This document shows, piece after piece, positions 1-7,190 of a DNA stretch of 24,525 nt. The translations under genes and the position numbers were made by a program. The notes under the pieces were generated by a model that saw only the letters and a list, made by a program, of their open reading frames with translations, was not told the DNA's origin and did not search any database. This stretch comes from an uncultured Eubacteriales bacterium. GTDB taxonomy: Bacteria > Bacillota > Clostridia > Christensenellales > Borkfalkiaceae. The stretch spans positions 1 to 24,525 of the forward strand of contig CATJZR010000167.1 of NCBI GenBank assembly GCA_949745625.1, in the 5' to 3' direction. Each line of letters opens with the position of its first letter. Within the stretch, counting starts at the first letter, position 1.

Positions 1-1523
1 AAGCCTTCGTCAACCGCTGAAAAACAGAATTTTGAAAGATAGGGGATATTCGAGCGGTAGGGAAGAATTTTCGCGCCCGCTGGCATTATGTGGTCTGTCG
101 TGATATTGTCGCCTACTTTCAGCGCGACAGTGGCGCACAGAACGTCGGGCAGAGGTTTGCCGCTTGGTACGGGCTTTACGTTGGGTCCGCGCAATATTTG
201 GCTTTTGCCGGTCGGCATGATTATCGCGCTGTCGTCTATCGAAAACTCCTCTGGTAGCGGCGCTGGCGTAATAGCGCCGAGCGTGCGGGGGTCGCAGATG
301 TAGCCGGCAACCGCGCTTGCTGCCGCCGTTTCGGGCGAAACGAGATAAACCTGCGCGTCCGCGGTTCCGCTTCTGCCGTAGAAGTTTCTGTTGAAGGTGC
401 GCAAGGATACGCCGCCGCTGGGCGGGGAAAAGCCCATTCCTATGCACGGTCCGCACGCACATTCGAGCAGGCGCGCCCCCGACTGTAAAATATCGTTCAG
501 CGCGCCGCAGCGCGAAAGCTCGGCAAGCACCTGCTTAGACCCAGCCGAAACCGAAAGGCTGACGGAGGGGGATATTTTTTTGCCCTTTAAAATCGCCGCG
601 ACCTTCAAAAGGTCGGCAAGCGACGAATTCGTGCATGAGCCTATGCACACTTGTTCAACCGGCGTTCCCGAAACAGAAGCAACCTCGGTTACGTTGTCTG
701 GGCTGTGCGGGCACGCGATAAGCGGCGTTATTTTCGAAAGGTCAATATTTATTATTCTGTCGTACACCGCGTCGGCGTCGCTTTCGAGGGGAACGAAGTC
801 GTCCTCGCGTCCCTGCATTTTAAGAAACTCTCGCGTAATTTCGTCGGAGGGGAATATAGACGTAGTCGCGCCGAGCTCGGTGCCCATATTGGTAATAGTA
901 GCGCGTTCGGGCACGGAAAGCGTTTTTATACCCTCGCCGCCCCATTCGATAATGGCGCCTACGCCGCCCTTGACGGAAAGTATGCGCAGAATTTCCAGCG
1001 AAACGTCCTTTGCGGATACGTTTTCGCCCAGTCTGCCCGAAAGGTTGACCTTATACATTTTCGGCATGGTTATGCAGTATGCGCCGCCGCCCATTGCAAC
1101 CGCTACGTCCAGCCCGCCCGCGCCGAAAGCAAGCATGCCCAAACCGCCGCCCGTGGGGGTGTGACTGTCGGAGCCTATTAGTGTTTTGCCGGGTTTTCCG
1201 AAGCGTTCGAGGTGGACCTGATGGCAAATTCCGTTACCCGCCCGCGAAAAACGCAGTCCGTATCTGTCGGCAACGGACTGTATGTACCTGTGGTCGTCCG
1301 CGTTCTCGAAGCCGCATTGCAGAGTGTTGTGGTCGATATACGCCACGGAAAGCTCGGTTTTGACGCGCTCTACGCCCATTGCCTCGAATTCGAGGTACGC
1401 CATGGTGCCCGTCGCGTCCTGCGTGAGAGTCTGGTCTATTGATAAGCCTATTTCGCTGCCGGCGGTCATTTCGCCGCTGACAAGGTGGCTTTTGATTATC
1501 TTTTGCGCTAAGGTAAGTCCCAT
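1..1523 (-). CDS. Aconitate hydratase (Aquifex-type monomeric aconitase), 3' end outside the window
   Basis: This enzyme would interconvert citrate and isocitrate using a [4Fe-4S] cluster in the cytoplasm. Residues 1-507 are visible. The N-terminus MGLTLAQKIIKSHLV, the SDSHTPTGGGLGMLA stretch and the cluster cysteines Cys297 (CIGSCTNS) and Cys357/Cys360 (CACGPCIGM) are those of the aconitase/LeuC superfamily. The frame continues without a break into the swivel domain (GDNITTDHIMPAG from about residue 471). It is therefore a single-chain aconitase of about 640 aa, not a split LeuC/LeuD isopropylmalate dehydratase. The start ATG (1523-1521) lies one base after the stop of the upstream citrate synthase-like gene, with an AGAGGA ribosome site inside that gene's end, so the two are probably translationally coupled. 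Homoaconitase is the main alternative, but the citrate synthase neighbour favours aconitase. The 3' end is beyond the left edge. Confidence 0.9.
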   Translation of the reverse strand, partial: MGLTLAQKIIKSHLVSGEMTAGSEIGLSIDQTLTQDATGTMAYLEFEAMGVERVKTELSVAYIDHNTLQCGFENADDHRYIQSVADRYGLRFSRAGNGICHQVHLERFGKPGKTLIGSDSHTPTGGGLGMLAFGAGGLDVAVAMGGGAYCITMPKMYKVNLSGRLGENVSAKDVSLEILRILSVKGGVGAIIEWGGEGIKTLSVPERATITNMGTELGATTSIFPSDEITREFLKMQGREDDFVPLESDADAVYDRIINIDLSKITPLIACPHSPDNVTEVASVSGTPVEQVCIGSCTNSSLADLLKVAAILKGKKISPSVSLSVSAGSKQVLAELSRCGALNDILQSGARLLECACGPCIGMGFSPPSGGVSLRTFNRNFYGRSGTADAQVYLVSPETAAASAVAGYICDPRTLGAITPAPLPEEFSIDDSAIIMPTGKSQILRGPNVKPVPSGKPLPDVLCATVALKVGDNITTDHIMPAGAKILPYRSNIPYLSKFCFSAVDEG

Positions 1524-1524
1524 A

Positions 1525-2889
1525 TCAGTCCTCTTTAAGTTGCGAATATTTTTGGGCGAGCTCGCCGTCGGAAATGGCGGTCTGGCGACCGTTTTCGTAC
1601 TGTTCGTCAACCCATTTTTTTATTTTTGCCACTATATCGCTGTGCTTGCTTATTTCGCCGTCGGTGCCAAGAAGTCCGCAGTGCGAATTAATCCAGTAGG
1701 CTATTCCCGCAAGTCCCGAGGTTTTGGAAACGGTCACGTCGACCTTGCGGTTCAATATTTTTTCGGTGTCGAAAATATTGTAAATTTCCTCGTCCTTCAT
1801 AAGCCCGTCGGCGTGAATACCCGCGCGTGTCTTGTTGAAGTTAGCCCCCACGAAGGGCGTCATGGGCGGCACGTCGTAGCCGATTTCCTTACGGAAATAG
1901 TCGTAAATTTCCGTAATGGCGGAGGGGTCCATTCCGTCGAGCGTGCCTTTAAGCGAGGCGTACTCGATTACCATTGCTTCGAGAGGAATATTGCCGGTGC
2001 GCTCGCCTATGCCGAGAAGAGAGCAGTTGACCGCGCACGCGCCGTAGAGCCACGCCGCCGTCGCGTTGGTAACCGCCTTGTAAAAGTCGTTGTGTCCGTG
2101 CCATTCGAGGTTTTCGCTTTCCACGTCGGCGTATTCCTGTATGCCGTAAATTATACCGGGGACGCTGCGCGGCAGTGCAACCTCGGAATATGGCACGCCG
2201 TAGCCCATAGTGTCGCAGGCGCGTATTTTAACGGGGATTTTGTATTCCTCGGAAAGCTTGTGCAGCTCGTTTATAAACGGCACCACGAAGCCGTAGAAAT
2301 CGGCGCGGGTGATGTCCTCGAAGTGGCAGCGGGGGATAATTCCGTTATCGAAAGCCGCCTTGACTATTCCAAGATAATCCTGCATGACCTTGCCGCGCGT
2401 TGAGTGAAGCTTTTTGAAAATGTGGTAGTCCGAGCAGCTTACGAGTATGCCCGTTTCCTTTATTTTCATTTCCTTAACAAGCGCAAAATCCTCTTTCGTA
2501 GCCCTAATCCACGCGGTTATTTCGGGGAATTTCAAACCCAGCCCGCGGCACTTGTCAAGCGCCTCTCTGTCCTTTTTTCCGTAGATAAAAAACTCGGTTT
2601 GGCGGATAATTCCCTTGGGGCCGCCCAGCTTTGAAATAAGCTTGTAAAGGTCTACAATCTGCTTGACGGTGTACGGCTCGACGGACTGCTGACCGTCGCG
2701 CATAGTGGTGTCGGTTATCCAGATTTCCCTGGGCATATTCATTGGCGAACGCCTGTGATTGAAGGGTATTTTGGGTATTTCGCTGTAATTGTAAATGTCC
2801 CTGTACAGGTTGGGTTCGGCAACGTCCTGCAAGGAAAATTTGTAAGATTTCTGCTCTAAAAGGTTGCTTTTATCGGATATTTCTATCAT
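1525..2889 (-). CDS. Re-citrate synthase-like enzyme (DRE-TIM metallolyase, often labelled 2-isopropylmalate/homocitrate synthase)
   Basis: A cytoplasmic acyltransferase expected to condense acetyl-CoA with oxaloacetate to citrate. Numbering is from the GTG at 2898. The DRE-TIM signature DTTMRDGQQS is at about residues 63-72, the metal-binding HGHND at 267-271 and the GIGERTGN loop at 296-303. The N-terminal EPNLYRDIYNYSEIPKIPF resembles the clostridial Re-citrate synthase group (type enzyme from Clostridium kluyveri) rather than LeuA. It lacks the long C-terminal leucine-binding domain of LeuA and totals about 455 aa, fitting that group. Two starts are possible: GTG at 2898 or ATG at 2889. 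I prefer 2889 because GGTGA lies 6-7 nt upstream of it, whereas 2898 has no ribosome site. It is first in a two-gene operon with aconitase, behind a promoter at 2925-2953. The annotation as Re-citrate synthase is inference from motifs plus context. Confidence 0.82.
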   Translation of the reverse strand: MIEISDKSNLLEQKSYKFSLQDVAEPNLYRDIYNYSEIPKIPFNHRRSPMNMPREIWITDTTMRDGQQSVEPYTVKQIVDLYKLISKLGGPKGIIRQTEFFIYGKKDREALDKCRGLGLKFPEITAWIRATKEDFALVKEMKIKETGILVSCSDYHIFKKLHSTRGKVMQDYLGIVKAAFDNGIIPRCHFEDITRADFYGFVVPFINELHKLSEEYKIPVKIRACDTMGYGVPYSEVALPRSVPGIIYGIQEYADVESENLEWHGHNDFYKAVTNATAAWLYGACAVNCSLLGIGERTGNIPLEAMVIEYASLKGTLDGMDPSAITEIYDYFRKEIGYDVPPMTPFVGANFNKTRAGIHADGLMKDEEIYNIFDTEKILNRKVDVTVSKTSGLAGIAYWINSHCGLLGTDGEISKHSDIVAKIKKWVDEQYENGRQTAISDGELAQKYSQLKED

Positions 2890-2924
2890 TTTTTTCACCG
2901 TAAAATTTGTTAAATTACGGATAA

Positions 2925-2953
2925 ATTATATCACAAAATCTGTGTTTTATCAA
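2925..2953 (-). promoter_or_regulatory. Sigma-A promoter of the citrate synthase-aconitase operon
   Basis: Read on the minus strand, there is a -35 box TTGATA (2953-2948), a 17-nt spacer and a perfect -10 box TATAAT (2930-2925). This is one mismatch from full consensus with the optimal spacer. The predicted transcript starts near 2918, about 29 nt ahead of the ATG at 2889. No operator or riboswitch was recognised in this short leader. Confidence 0.75.
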
Positions 2954-3018
2954 TAAAAAAACCCATGCTTTTACATGTAATTTTTTGCATAAATGTATAA
3001 AAATTTTATATAATTTTG

Positions 3019-3038
3019 AGGTAAAAATTACCTTTTTT
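3019..3038 (+). terminator. Possible short intrinsic terminator in the divergent gap
   Basis: AGGTAA and TTACCT (3019-3024 and 3028-3033) can form a 6-bp stem with an AAA loop, followed directly by a run of six T on the plus strand. The stem is weak and AT-rich. No gene obviously ends here, so it could instead stop read-through coming antisense from the citrate synthase region, or be chance in AT-rich DNA. Confidence 0.3.
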
Positions 3039-3151
3039 CTCGAAAAAATGCAAAGAAACGGCAATTTTTGTGAGGTTATAACAAATATAAAAACAGTTAA
3101 AGTAATTTTTATGTATTTTTATACGAAATTTATAAAAATGCGCGCAAATCG

Positions 3152-3181
3152 TTTACAAGAAACGGACTGCGATGCTATAAT
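3152..3181 (+). promoter_or_regulatory. Sigma-A promoter (extended -10) of the 3215 lipoprotein gene
   Basis: A -35 box TTTACA (3152-3157), an 18-nt spacer and a perfect TATAAT (3176-3181) preceded by TGC, which gives an extended -10 (TGn). Transcription would start near 3188, leaving a leader of about 27 nt before the ATG at 3215. A second TATAAT at 3198-3203 has no matching -35 box. This promoter may also feed the transporter operon downstream, because no strong promoter was found directly ahead of 4492. Confidence 0.7.
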
Positions 3182-3214
3182 GTATGATAACTATTATTAT
3201 AATGTGGTGTATGA

Positions 3215-4387
3215 ATGTTTAAAAAACTTGCAATCGGCACGGCGTGCATATTAACGGTTTCGGCGGCTGCGGCGCTTTCCGCCTGCGGCGAGGAAACCGA
3301 TTACGACGACAAGTACGCCGACAGGGTAAAGGTGGTTTACGAGTTAGAGGGCGGAAAATACCTCAACAGCACTACCAGCGTAAGTCACTACTACGAGTTT
3401 AAAAGCGGCGCGCCGAGGCGGATACTTCCGCTCGAAGACAAGAGCTTTTCCGAGGGCGGCGTAACGCGCGACGGGGGCTTCGTGCTGGACGGCTGGTACA
3501 GAACTAAAACGGTCGAGGGCGAAGCGGTGGAATATTCCGACAGATGGAATTTCGAAACAGATGTCGTTGCGGACGGCGGAGTGACGCTGTACGCGAAGTG
3601 GAATTCCCCGATAGTTTACAGCTTCGATTTCGTCTATACTGATGCAAACGGGGTCGAGCGGGTGGCGAACAGCTACAAGGTCAACGAGGGCAACACGTTC
3701 GGCGACGTATGGCAGAACGACGTACTGACCTACGCGAACGGATACGCGGGACACACTGCGGTAGCGGTCTATTACGACCCCGAGCATAAAATTCCGTTCG
3801 ACGACAGCGTGAGGCATCCCGGCGGTGAAGAGAGTACGGCGGTTAAGCTTTACGTCGAGTATATCGAGGGCTCGTATACGATAGTCAGAACGGCGGCTCA
3901 GCTTAAAGCGGCGCGTTCGAGAAATATCTATCTGCTTGCCGACATCGATATGGAAGGCAAACCGCTCAGCTTTACCAACTTCAACGGCAAGACGTTTATC
4001 GGCAACGGACATACCGTTTCCAACTTCACCTTAGAGTACGGCAATTCGAGGTACGACCTTGTTCCCGACTTCAAGGACGAGAAGAAGAAGGCGCTTTGCG
4101 TGGCGCTTTTCGGAAACGCCGAAAACGTGACCGTAAAGGACGTTTCGTTCGAGAACGTGACGGTGACGGTGGATACCTTCCTTTCCGACGTCGATAAAAT
4201 ATACGTTGCGCCGCTTGCGGTCAGCGCAAAGAACAGCACGTTTGAAAACGTAAGCGTTGCGGGGACGTTCGGGGCAACGGACAGAACCACCGCTCAAATA
4301 ATCTACGTTACCGACAGGGGAACTTTCGTCAGCGAGGGCACAAGCGAGACGGGGTGCGACTTCGGCAAAGTAACTGTAAAAAAATAA
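3215..4387 (+). CDS. Surface lipoprotein with InlB-like repeat and beta-helix-type C-terminal half
   Basis: A 390-aa predicted lipoprotein of unknown function. The signal peptide (residues 1-23) ends in the lipobox LSAC, so Cys24 would be lipidated and the protein held on the outer face of the membrane. Residues about 38-130 look like a Listeria-Bacteroides (InlB B-type) repeat, with the hallmarks FVLDGWYRTK and GGVTLYAKW. A second related beta-rich segment follows (about 135-220). Residues about 222-390 contain AAQLKAA, IYLLADIDM, FNGKTFIGNGHTVSNF and ENVTVKDVSFENV, typical of right-handed beta-helix or GLUG-like surface proteins. The ATG at 3215 has only a weak ribosome site (GGTG, 3206-3209) but gives a perfect signal peptide. 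The gene ends 104 nt before the transporter operon and may be co-transcribed with it. A role in adhesion or substrate binding is a guess. Confidence 0.85.
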   Translation: MFKKLAIGTACILTVSAAAALSACGEETDYDDKYADRVKVVYELEGGKYLNSTTSVSHYYEFKSGAPRRILPLEDKSFSEGGVTRDGGFVLDGWYRTKTVEGEAVEYSDRWNFETDVVADGGVTLYAKWNSPIVYSFDFVYTDANGVERVANSYKVNEGNTFGDVWQNDVLTYANGYAGHTAVAVYYDPEHKIPFDDSVRHPGGEESTAVKLYVEYIEGSYTIVRTAAQLKAARSRNIYLLADIDMEGKPLSFTNFNGKTFIGNGHTVSNFTLEYGNSRYDLVPDFKDEKKKALCVALFGNAENVTVKDVSFENVTVTVDTFLSDVDKIYVAPLAVSAKNSTFENVSVAGTFGATDRTTAQIIYVTDRGTFVSEGTSETGCDFGKVTVKK

Positions 4388-4395
4388 AAAAAATT

Positions 4396-4415
4396 CCTTT
4401 TGCTATACCAAAAGG
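4396..4415 (-). terminator. Possible minus-strand terminator hairpin
   Basis: CCTTTTG (4396-4402) and CAAAAGG (4409-4415) form a 7-bp stem with a 6-nt loop. The A-rich stretch 4381-4393 becomes a T-tract directly after the hairpin only when read on the minus strand. It would therefore act as an intrinsic terminator against leftward transcription, although no minus-strand gene was seen to its right. On the plus strand it lacks a T-run. Confidence 0.3.
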
Positions 4416-4417
4416 GG

Positions 4418-4443
4418 CGTACAGCCGTTGCAACGGCTGTACG
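4418..4443. repeat. Perfect 26-bp palindrome upstream of the transporter operon
   Basis: The half-site CGTACAGCCGTTG is followed immediately by its exact reverse complement, with no mismatch and no spacer. As DNA it could be a dimeric repressor operator. As RNA it would form a hairpin of about 11 bp with a 4-nt loop in the leader of the binding-protein gene. It lacks a following T-run, so it is not a standard terminator. A weak promoter reading (TTGCAA at 4428-4433, 16-nt spacer, TATTAA at 4450-4455) would place the -35 box in the centre of the palindrome, as in repressor-controlled promoters. That promoter is speculative. Confidence 0.6.
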
Positions 4444-4491
4444 AACAAATATTAACAAGCATAGAAAAACATTTTTAAGGAGCATTAAGCT

Positions 4492-7143
4492 ATGAATAAA
4501 AAATTTGTTAAGAAGGCGCTGACGCTGTCTGTGACCGCGGTTGCGGCAACGGCAACCGCGCTCGGCGCGGCGGGCTGCGGCAACGAAACCCGCAAGGCGT
4601 ACGACAACGACAAGGACGTTCTCGTATTTTCCTCGCAGGATTTCGACAAGGTGTTCAATCCTTTCTATTCGACTTCGGCAATGGACGCCAACGCGGTAGG
4701 AATGACTCAAATAGGTATGATAGGCAACGACAAGGACGGACAGCCTGTCTGGGGCGACGACGAGGCGGTTATCGCGAAGGATTTTCAAACGAGGACCACG
4801 GGCACTGCCGAAGTGGACCAAAAGACGGAATATTATTTCGTGCTTAAAAACAACGTCCGTTTTTCGGACGGAAGCTATCTTACCATTAAGGACGTGCTTT
4901 TCAATATGTACGTTTATCTCGACCCCTCGTACACCGGTTCGAGCACTATGTACTCGACGGACATCGTCGGCTTGAAGGAATACAGAACGCAGGCGGAGAC
5001 CGAAAAAGAACAGGACGCGTTCGAGCAGCAGTTCACCGACGAGGCGGGCAACCGCATAGATTCGCTTACCGAGGCGCTTCAAAGCATCAAAAAGGACCAC
5101 CCTTCCGAAATTACCATGACTTCGGAAAAAATGAGGGGCTATCTCGACGAATACAAGTCCACGGGAGACGCCTATAAGAATATAGTCGCCGACTACGACA
5201 GGGCGGTAAAGCTTTTCGGCGAAGAGCTGGAGTCGGACTACAACAACGCAAAGGACACCTACAAGGACGTTATGTTCACCAACGACAAGGGTCAGGTGGT
5301 AAAAGATTTGTTTACCACTGACGTAGAGGTGTTCCTGTACAACGCGGGCTACATAACCTGGGATAAGAAAGAGAACGGCGGCAACGGCAAGCTTACCTCG
5401 GCGTTTACCAACGACGTTTCCGAGTTAAAGTCGTGGTCGCGCGAGCAGGCGATTGCCACCGTTACCGACGACCAGATTCCCATGAAGGCGGACGAGGTAA
5501 TAAACTACTGGGCTACGGCGACCAACCTGGCCGTAGAGATTGCGGGCGACGAAAGGAAAGAGTATTTCCAGACCCACACTCAGAAATACAAGAATATCAA
5601 GGGTATCGAGTTTGTTAACAGAACGAAGCCCGTAACGGTAAACAACGTGCAGTACGGCGTGCCCAAGTACAGCGACGACAAAAACTCGCAGGTTACCGAG
5701 GGCAACGAGGTTTTGAAGGTCACGATTAACGACGTTGACCCGAAAGCTATCTGGAACTTCTCGTTCGGCGTTGCGCCCATGTACTACTATTCGAGCGAAG
5801 AGGAAATTGCTAAATTCGACTACGAAGAGCATTTCGGTGTAGCTTACGGCGACCCCGACTTCATGACCGACGTAATCAAGGACCCCGATAAAATCGGCGT
5901 TCCCGTCGGCGCGGGGCCCTATATGGCAAGCTCGTCAACCGGTAAAACCAAGGACGTGCAGAGCGGAGAATTCCTTGAAAACAACGTAATGTACTTCCAC
6001 AGCAACCCCCATTTCGTAATGGGCGAGCCGCTTATAAAGCACATTAACTACAAGGTGGTAAGCTCGAACCAGATTATGAATTCGTTGCAGACGGGCGATA
6101 TAGACTTTGCCGAGCCCAACGCAAAGACGGAAATAATCAACCAGCTCAAGGGGCTTGAAAACAAGGGAATGGGATATTCCAACATACAGACGGCGGGCTA
6201 CGGCTATGTGGGCGTAAACGCTTCCAAAGTGCCCTCGATTTACGTTCGCCGTGCGATTATGCACAGTATAGACCCCTCGCTTTCGGTAAGATACTACGAC
6301 GGTACGGCTAAACCTATTTACCGCTCGATGTCGCTTTCAAGCTGGGCATATCCCAATAGCGCGCTTGCTTATTATCCGTACGTCGGCGCACCCGTGCCTC
6401 AGGACCTTTCAAAGGTGGGCGCGGACTACAGAGATTTCGTTACAATGAAGGGCTTCAAGGCGGGCTATGTAATGAAGGAAGAGGAGCAGATTGAATTTAT
6501 CAAATATCTCGTCGAGGATTTGGGCGGATACAAGCTCAATTCAAGCGGTATCTACTTCAAGGGAACGAGCACGCTGAAATACACGTTCACGATTGCGGGT
6601 CAGGAAAACGACCACCCCGCGTTTACGGCAATGTATCAGGCGGGACAGTTCCTCACCAACAAGGTGGGCGGCTTCCAGATAATAACCAAGACCGACAACG
6701 CGGCGCTTTCCAAGCTTTCGACGGGCTCGCTTGCGGTATGGGCAGCTGCCTGGGGTTCGACAATCGACCCCGATATGTATCAGGTTTACCACATGGATTC
6801 CAAGGCGAAGTCCGTTCTCAACTGGGGCTACCCCGCTATAATCAACAACGCCGGCGGGCGCTATGACGAGGAATACAGACTCGTTTCCGAGCTGCGCGAC
6901 TACATCGACGCCGCGAGAAAATCCAACGACAACAAGCCCGGCGGCACCCGCGCCATTCTCTATGAAAGGGCGTTAGACCTCGTAATGGAGCTTGCGATAG
7001 AGCTTCCCATGTATCAGCGCGACGACCTGTTCGCTTACAACGCAAACAAGATAGATACGAGTACGTTCACCCCCGAAAACGGCAGAAGCGCGTTCAAGGG
7101 ACTGACGTCGGATATACACAAGCTTTCACTTGTAATTAAATAA
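4492..7143 (+). CDS. oppA: Oligopeptide/dipeptide ABC transporter substrate-binding lipoprotein (SBP family 5), enlarged
   Basis: The extracellular receptor that would capture peptides and hand them to the OppBC permease. The signal peptide ends in GAAGC, making Cys29 the lipid anchor. The family-5 core is visible: KDVLVFSSQDFDKVFNPFYS near residue 41, NVRFSDGSYLTIKDVLF (about 121-137), VGAGPYM (about 472-478) and a C-terminal lobe with the ANKIDTSTFTP region. At 883 aa it is much longer than the usual 520-560. The excess is a charged, mostly helical segment at about residues 162-405 with many D, E, K and Y. The AAGGAG ribosome site (4477-4482) lies 9 nt before the ATG. It is first in the transporter gene set, followed by a strong RNA hairpin. 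The substrate (peptide versus nickel or sugar, also carried by family 5) is inferred from the genes downstream. Confidence 0.9.
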   Translation: MNKKFVKKALTLSVTAVAATATALGAAGCGNETRKAYDNDKDVLVFSSQDFDKVFNPFYSTSAMDANAVGMTQIGMIGNDKDGQPVWGDDEAVIAKDFQTRTTGTAEVDQKTEYYFVLKNNVRFSDGSYLTIKDVLFNMYVYLDPSYTGSSTMYSTDIVGLKEYRTQAETEKEQDAFEQQFTDEAGNRIDSLTEALQSIKKDHPSEITMTSEKMRGYLDEYKSTGDAYKNIVADYDRAVKLFGEELESDYNNAKDTYKDVMFTNDKGQVVKDLFTTDVEVFLYNAGYITWDKKENGGNGKLTSAFTNDVSELKSWSREQAIATVTDDQIPMKADEVINYWATATNLAVEIAGDERKEYFQTHTQKYKNIKGIEFVNRTKPVTVNNVQYGVPKYSDDKNSQVTEGNEVLKVTINDVDPKAIWNFSFGVAPMYYYSSEEEIAKFDYEEHFGVAYGDPDFMTDVIKDPDKIGVPVGAGPYMASSSTGKTKDVQSGEFLENNVMYFHSNPHFVMGEPLIKHINYKVVSSNQIMNSLQTGDIDFAEPNAKTEIINQLKGLENKGMGYSNIQTAGYGYVGVNASKVPSIYVRRAIMHSIDPSLSVRYYDGTAKPIYRSMSLSSWAYPNSALAYYPYVGAPVPQDLSKVGADYRDFVTMKGFKAGYVMKEEEQIEFIKYLVEDLGGYKLNSSGIYFKGTSTLKYTFTIAGQENDHPAFTAMYQAGQFLTNKVGGFQIITKTDNAALSKLSTGSLAVWAAAWGSTIDPDMYQVYHMDSKAKSVLNWGYPAIINNAGGRYDEEYRLVSELRDYIDAARKSNDNKPGGTRAILYERALDLVMELAIELPMYQRDDLFAYNANKIDTSTFTPENGRSAFKGLTSDIHKLSLVIK

Positions 7144-7148
7144 ATAGG

Positions 7149-7179
7149 TTGCGCGCCCGCACGGGGTGCGGGCGCGCAA
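7149..7179 (+). promoter_or_regulatory. Strong hairpin between oppA and oppB (mRNA stabiliser or attenuator)
   Basis: TTGCGCGCCCGCAC (7149-7162) pairs perfectly with GTGCGGGCGCGCAA (7166-7179) around a GGG loop: 14 bp, mostly G-C. It is followed by A residues, so it is not a canonical intrinsic terminator. It sits 5 nt after the oppA stop. By analogy with binding-protein operons such as malE-malF, it could protect the 3' end of an oppA message and make the receptor more abundant than the permease. It ends 11 nt before the oppB ATG and fills the place where a ribosome site would be. Confidence 0.75.
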
Positions 7180-7190
7180 AAAATAACGCA

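Larger units (their letters stand above)
2890..3214. other. AT-rich divergent intergenic region
   Basis: This gap separates the minus-strand citrate/aconitase operon from the plus-strand lipoprotein gene. It is far richer in A and T than the flanking genes and carries a sigma-A-like promoter facing each way. Between the promoters are a short hairpin followed by a T-run (3019-3038), an AT-only inverted repeat ATTTTTAT/ATAAAAAT (3115-3122 and 3132-3139) just upstream of the plus-strand -35, and assorted A/T runs. I see no convincing gene here. An open frame starting at 2985 has no ribosome site and composition typical of non-coding DNA. Confidence 0.75.

Noticed and set aside
391..1164. Long plus-strand open frame (257 codons) opposite the aconitase gene
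   Set aside because: The minus strand encodes clear aconitase motifs across the same bases. The plus frame has no ribosome site and low-complexity product.
1282..2403. Plus-strand open frame of 373 codons opposite the citrate synthase-like gene
   Set aside because: It spans two unrelated minus-strand genes and is explained as a shadow of their codon bias. No recognisable protein features.
2985..3254. Small plus-strand frame of 89 codons in the divergent gap
   Set aside because: It has no ribosome site, is AT-rich, overlaps the promoter at 3152-3181 and runs into the lipoprotein start out of frame.
4418..4443. Calling the palindrome a rho-independent terminator of the 3215 gene
   Set aside because: There is no T-run after the hairpin on the plus strand, so it is reported as a palindrome of uncertain role.
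7149..7190. TTG start giving OppB a 14-residue N-terminal extension
   Set aside because: The extension is encoded by the perfect hairpin, has no ribosome site and precedes the conserved family N-terminus that begins at the ATG at 7191.
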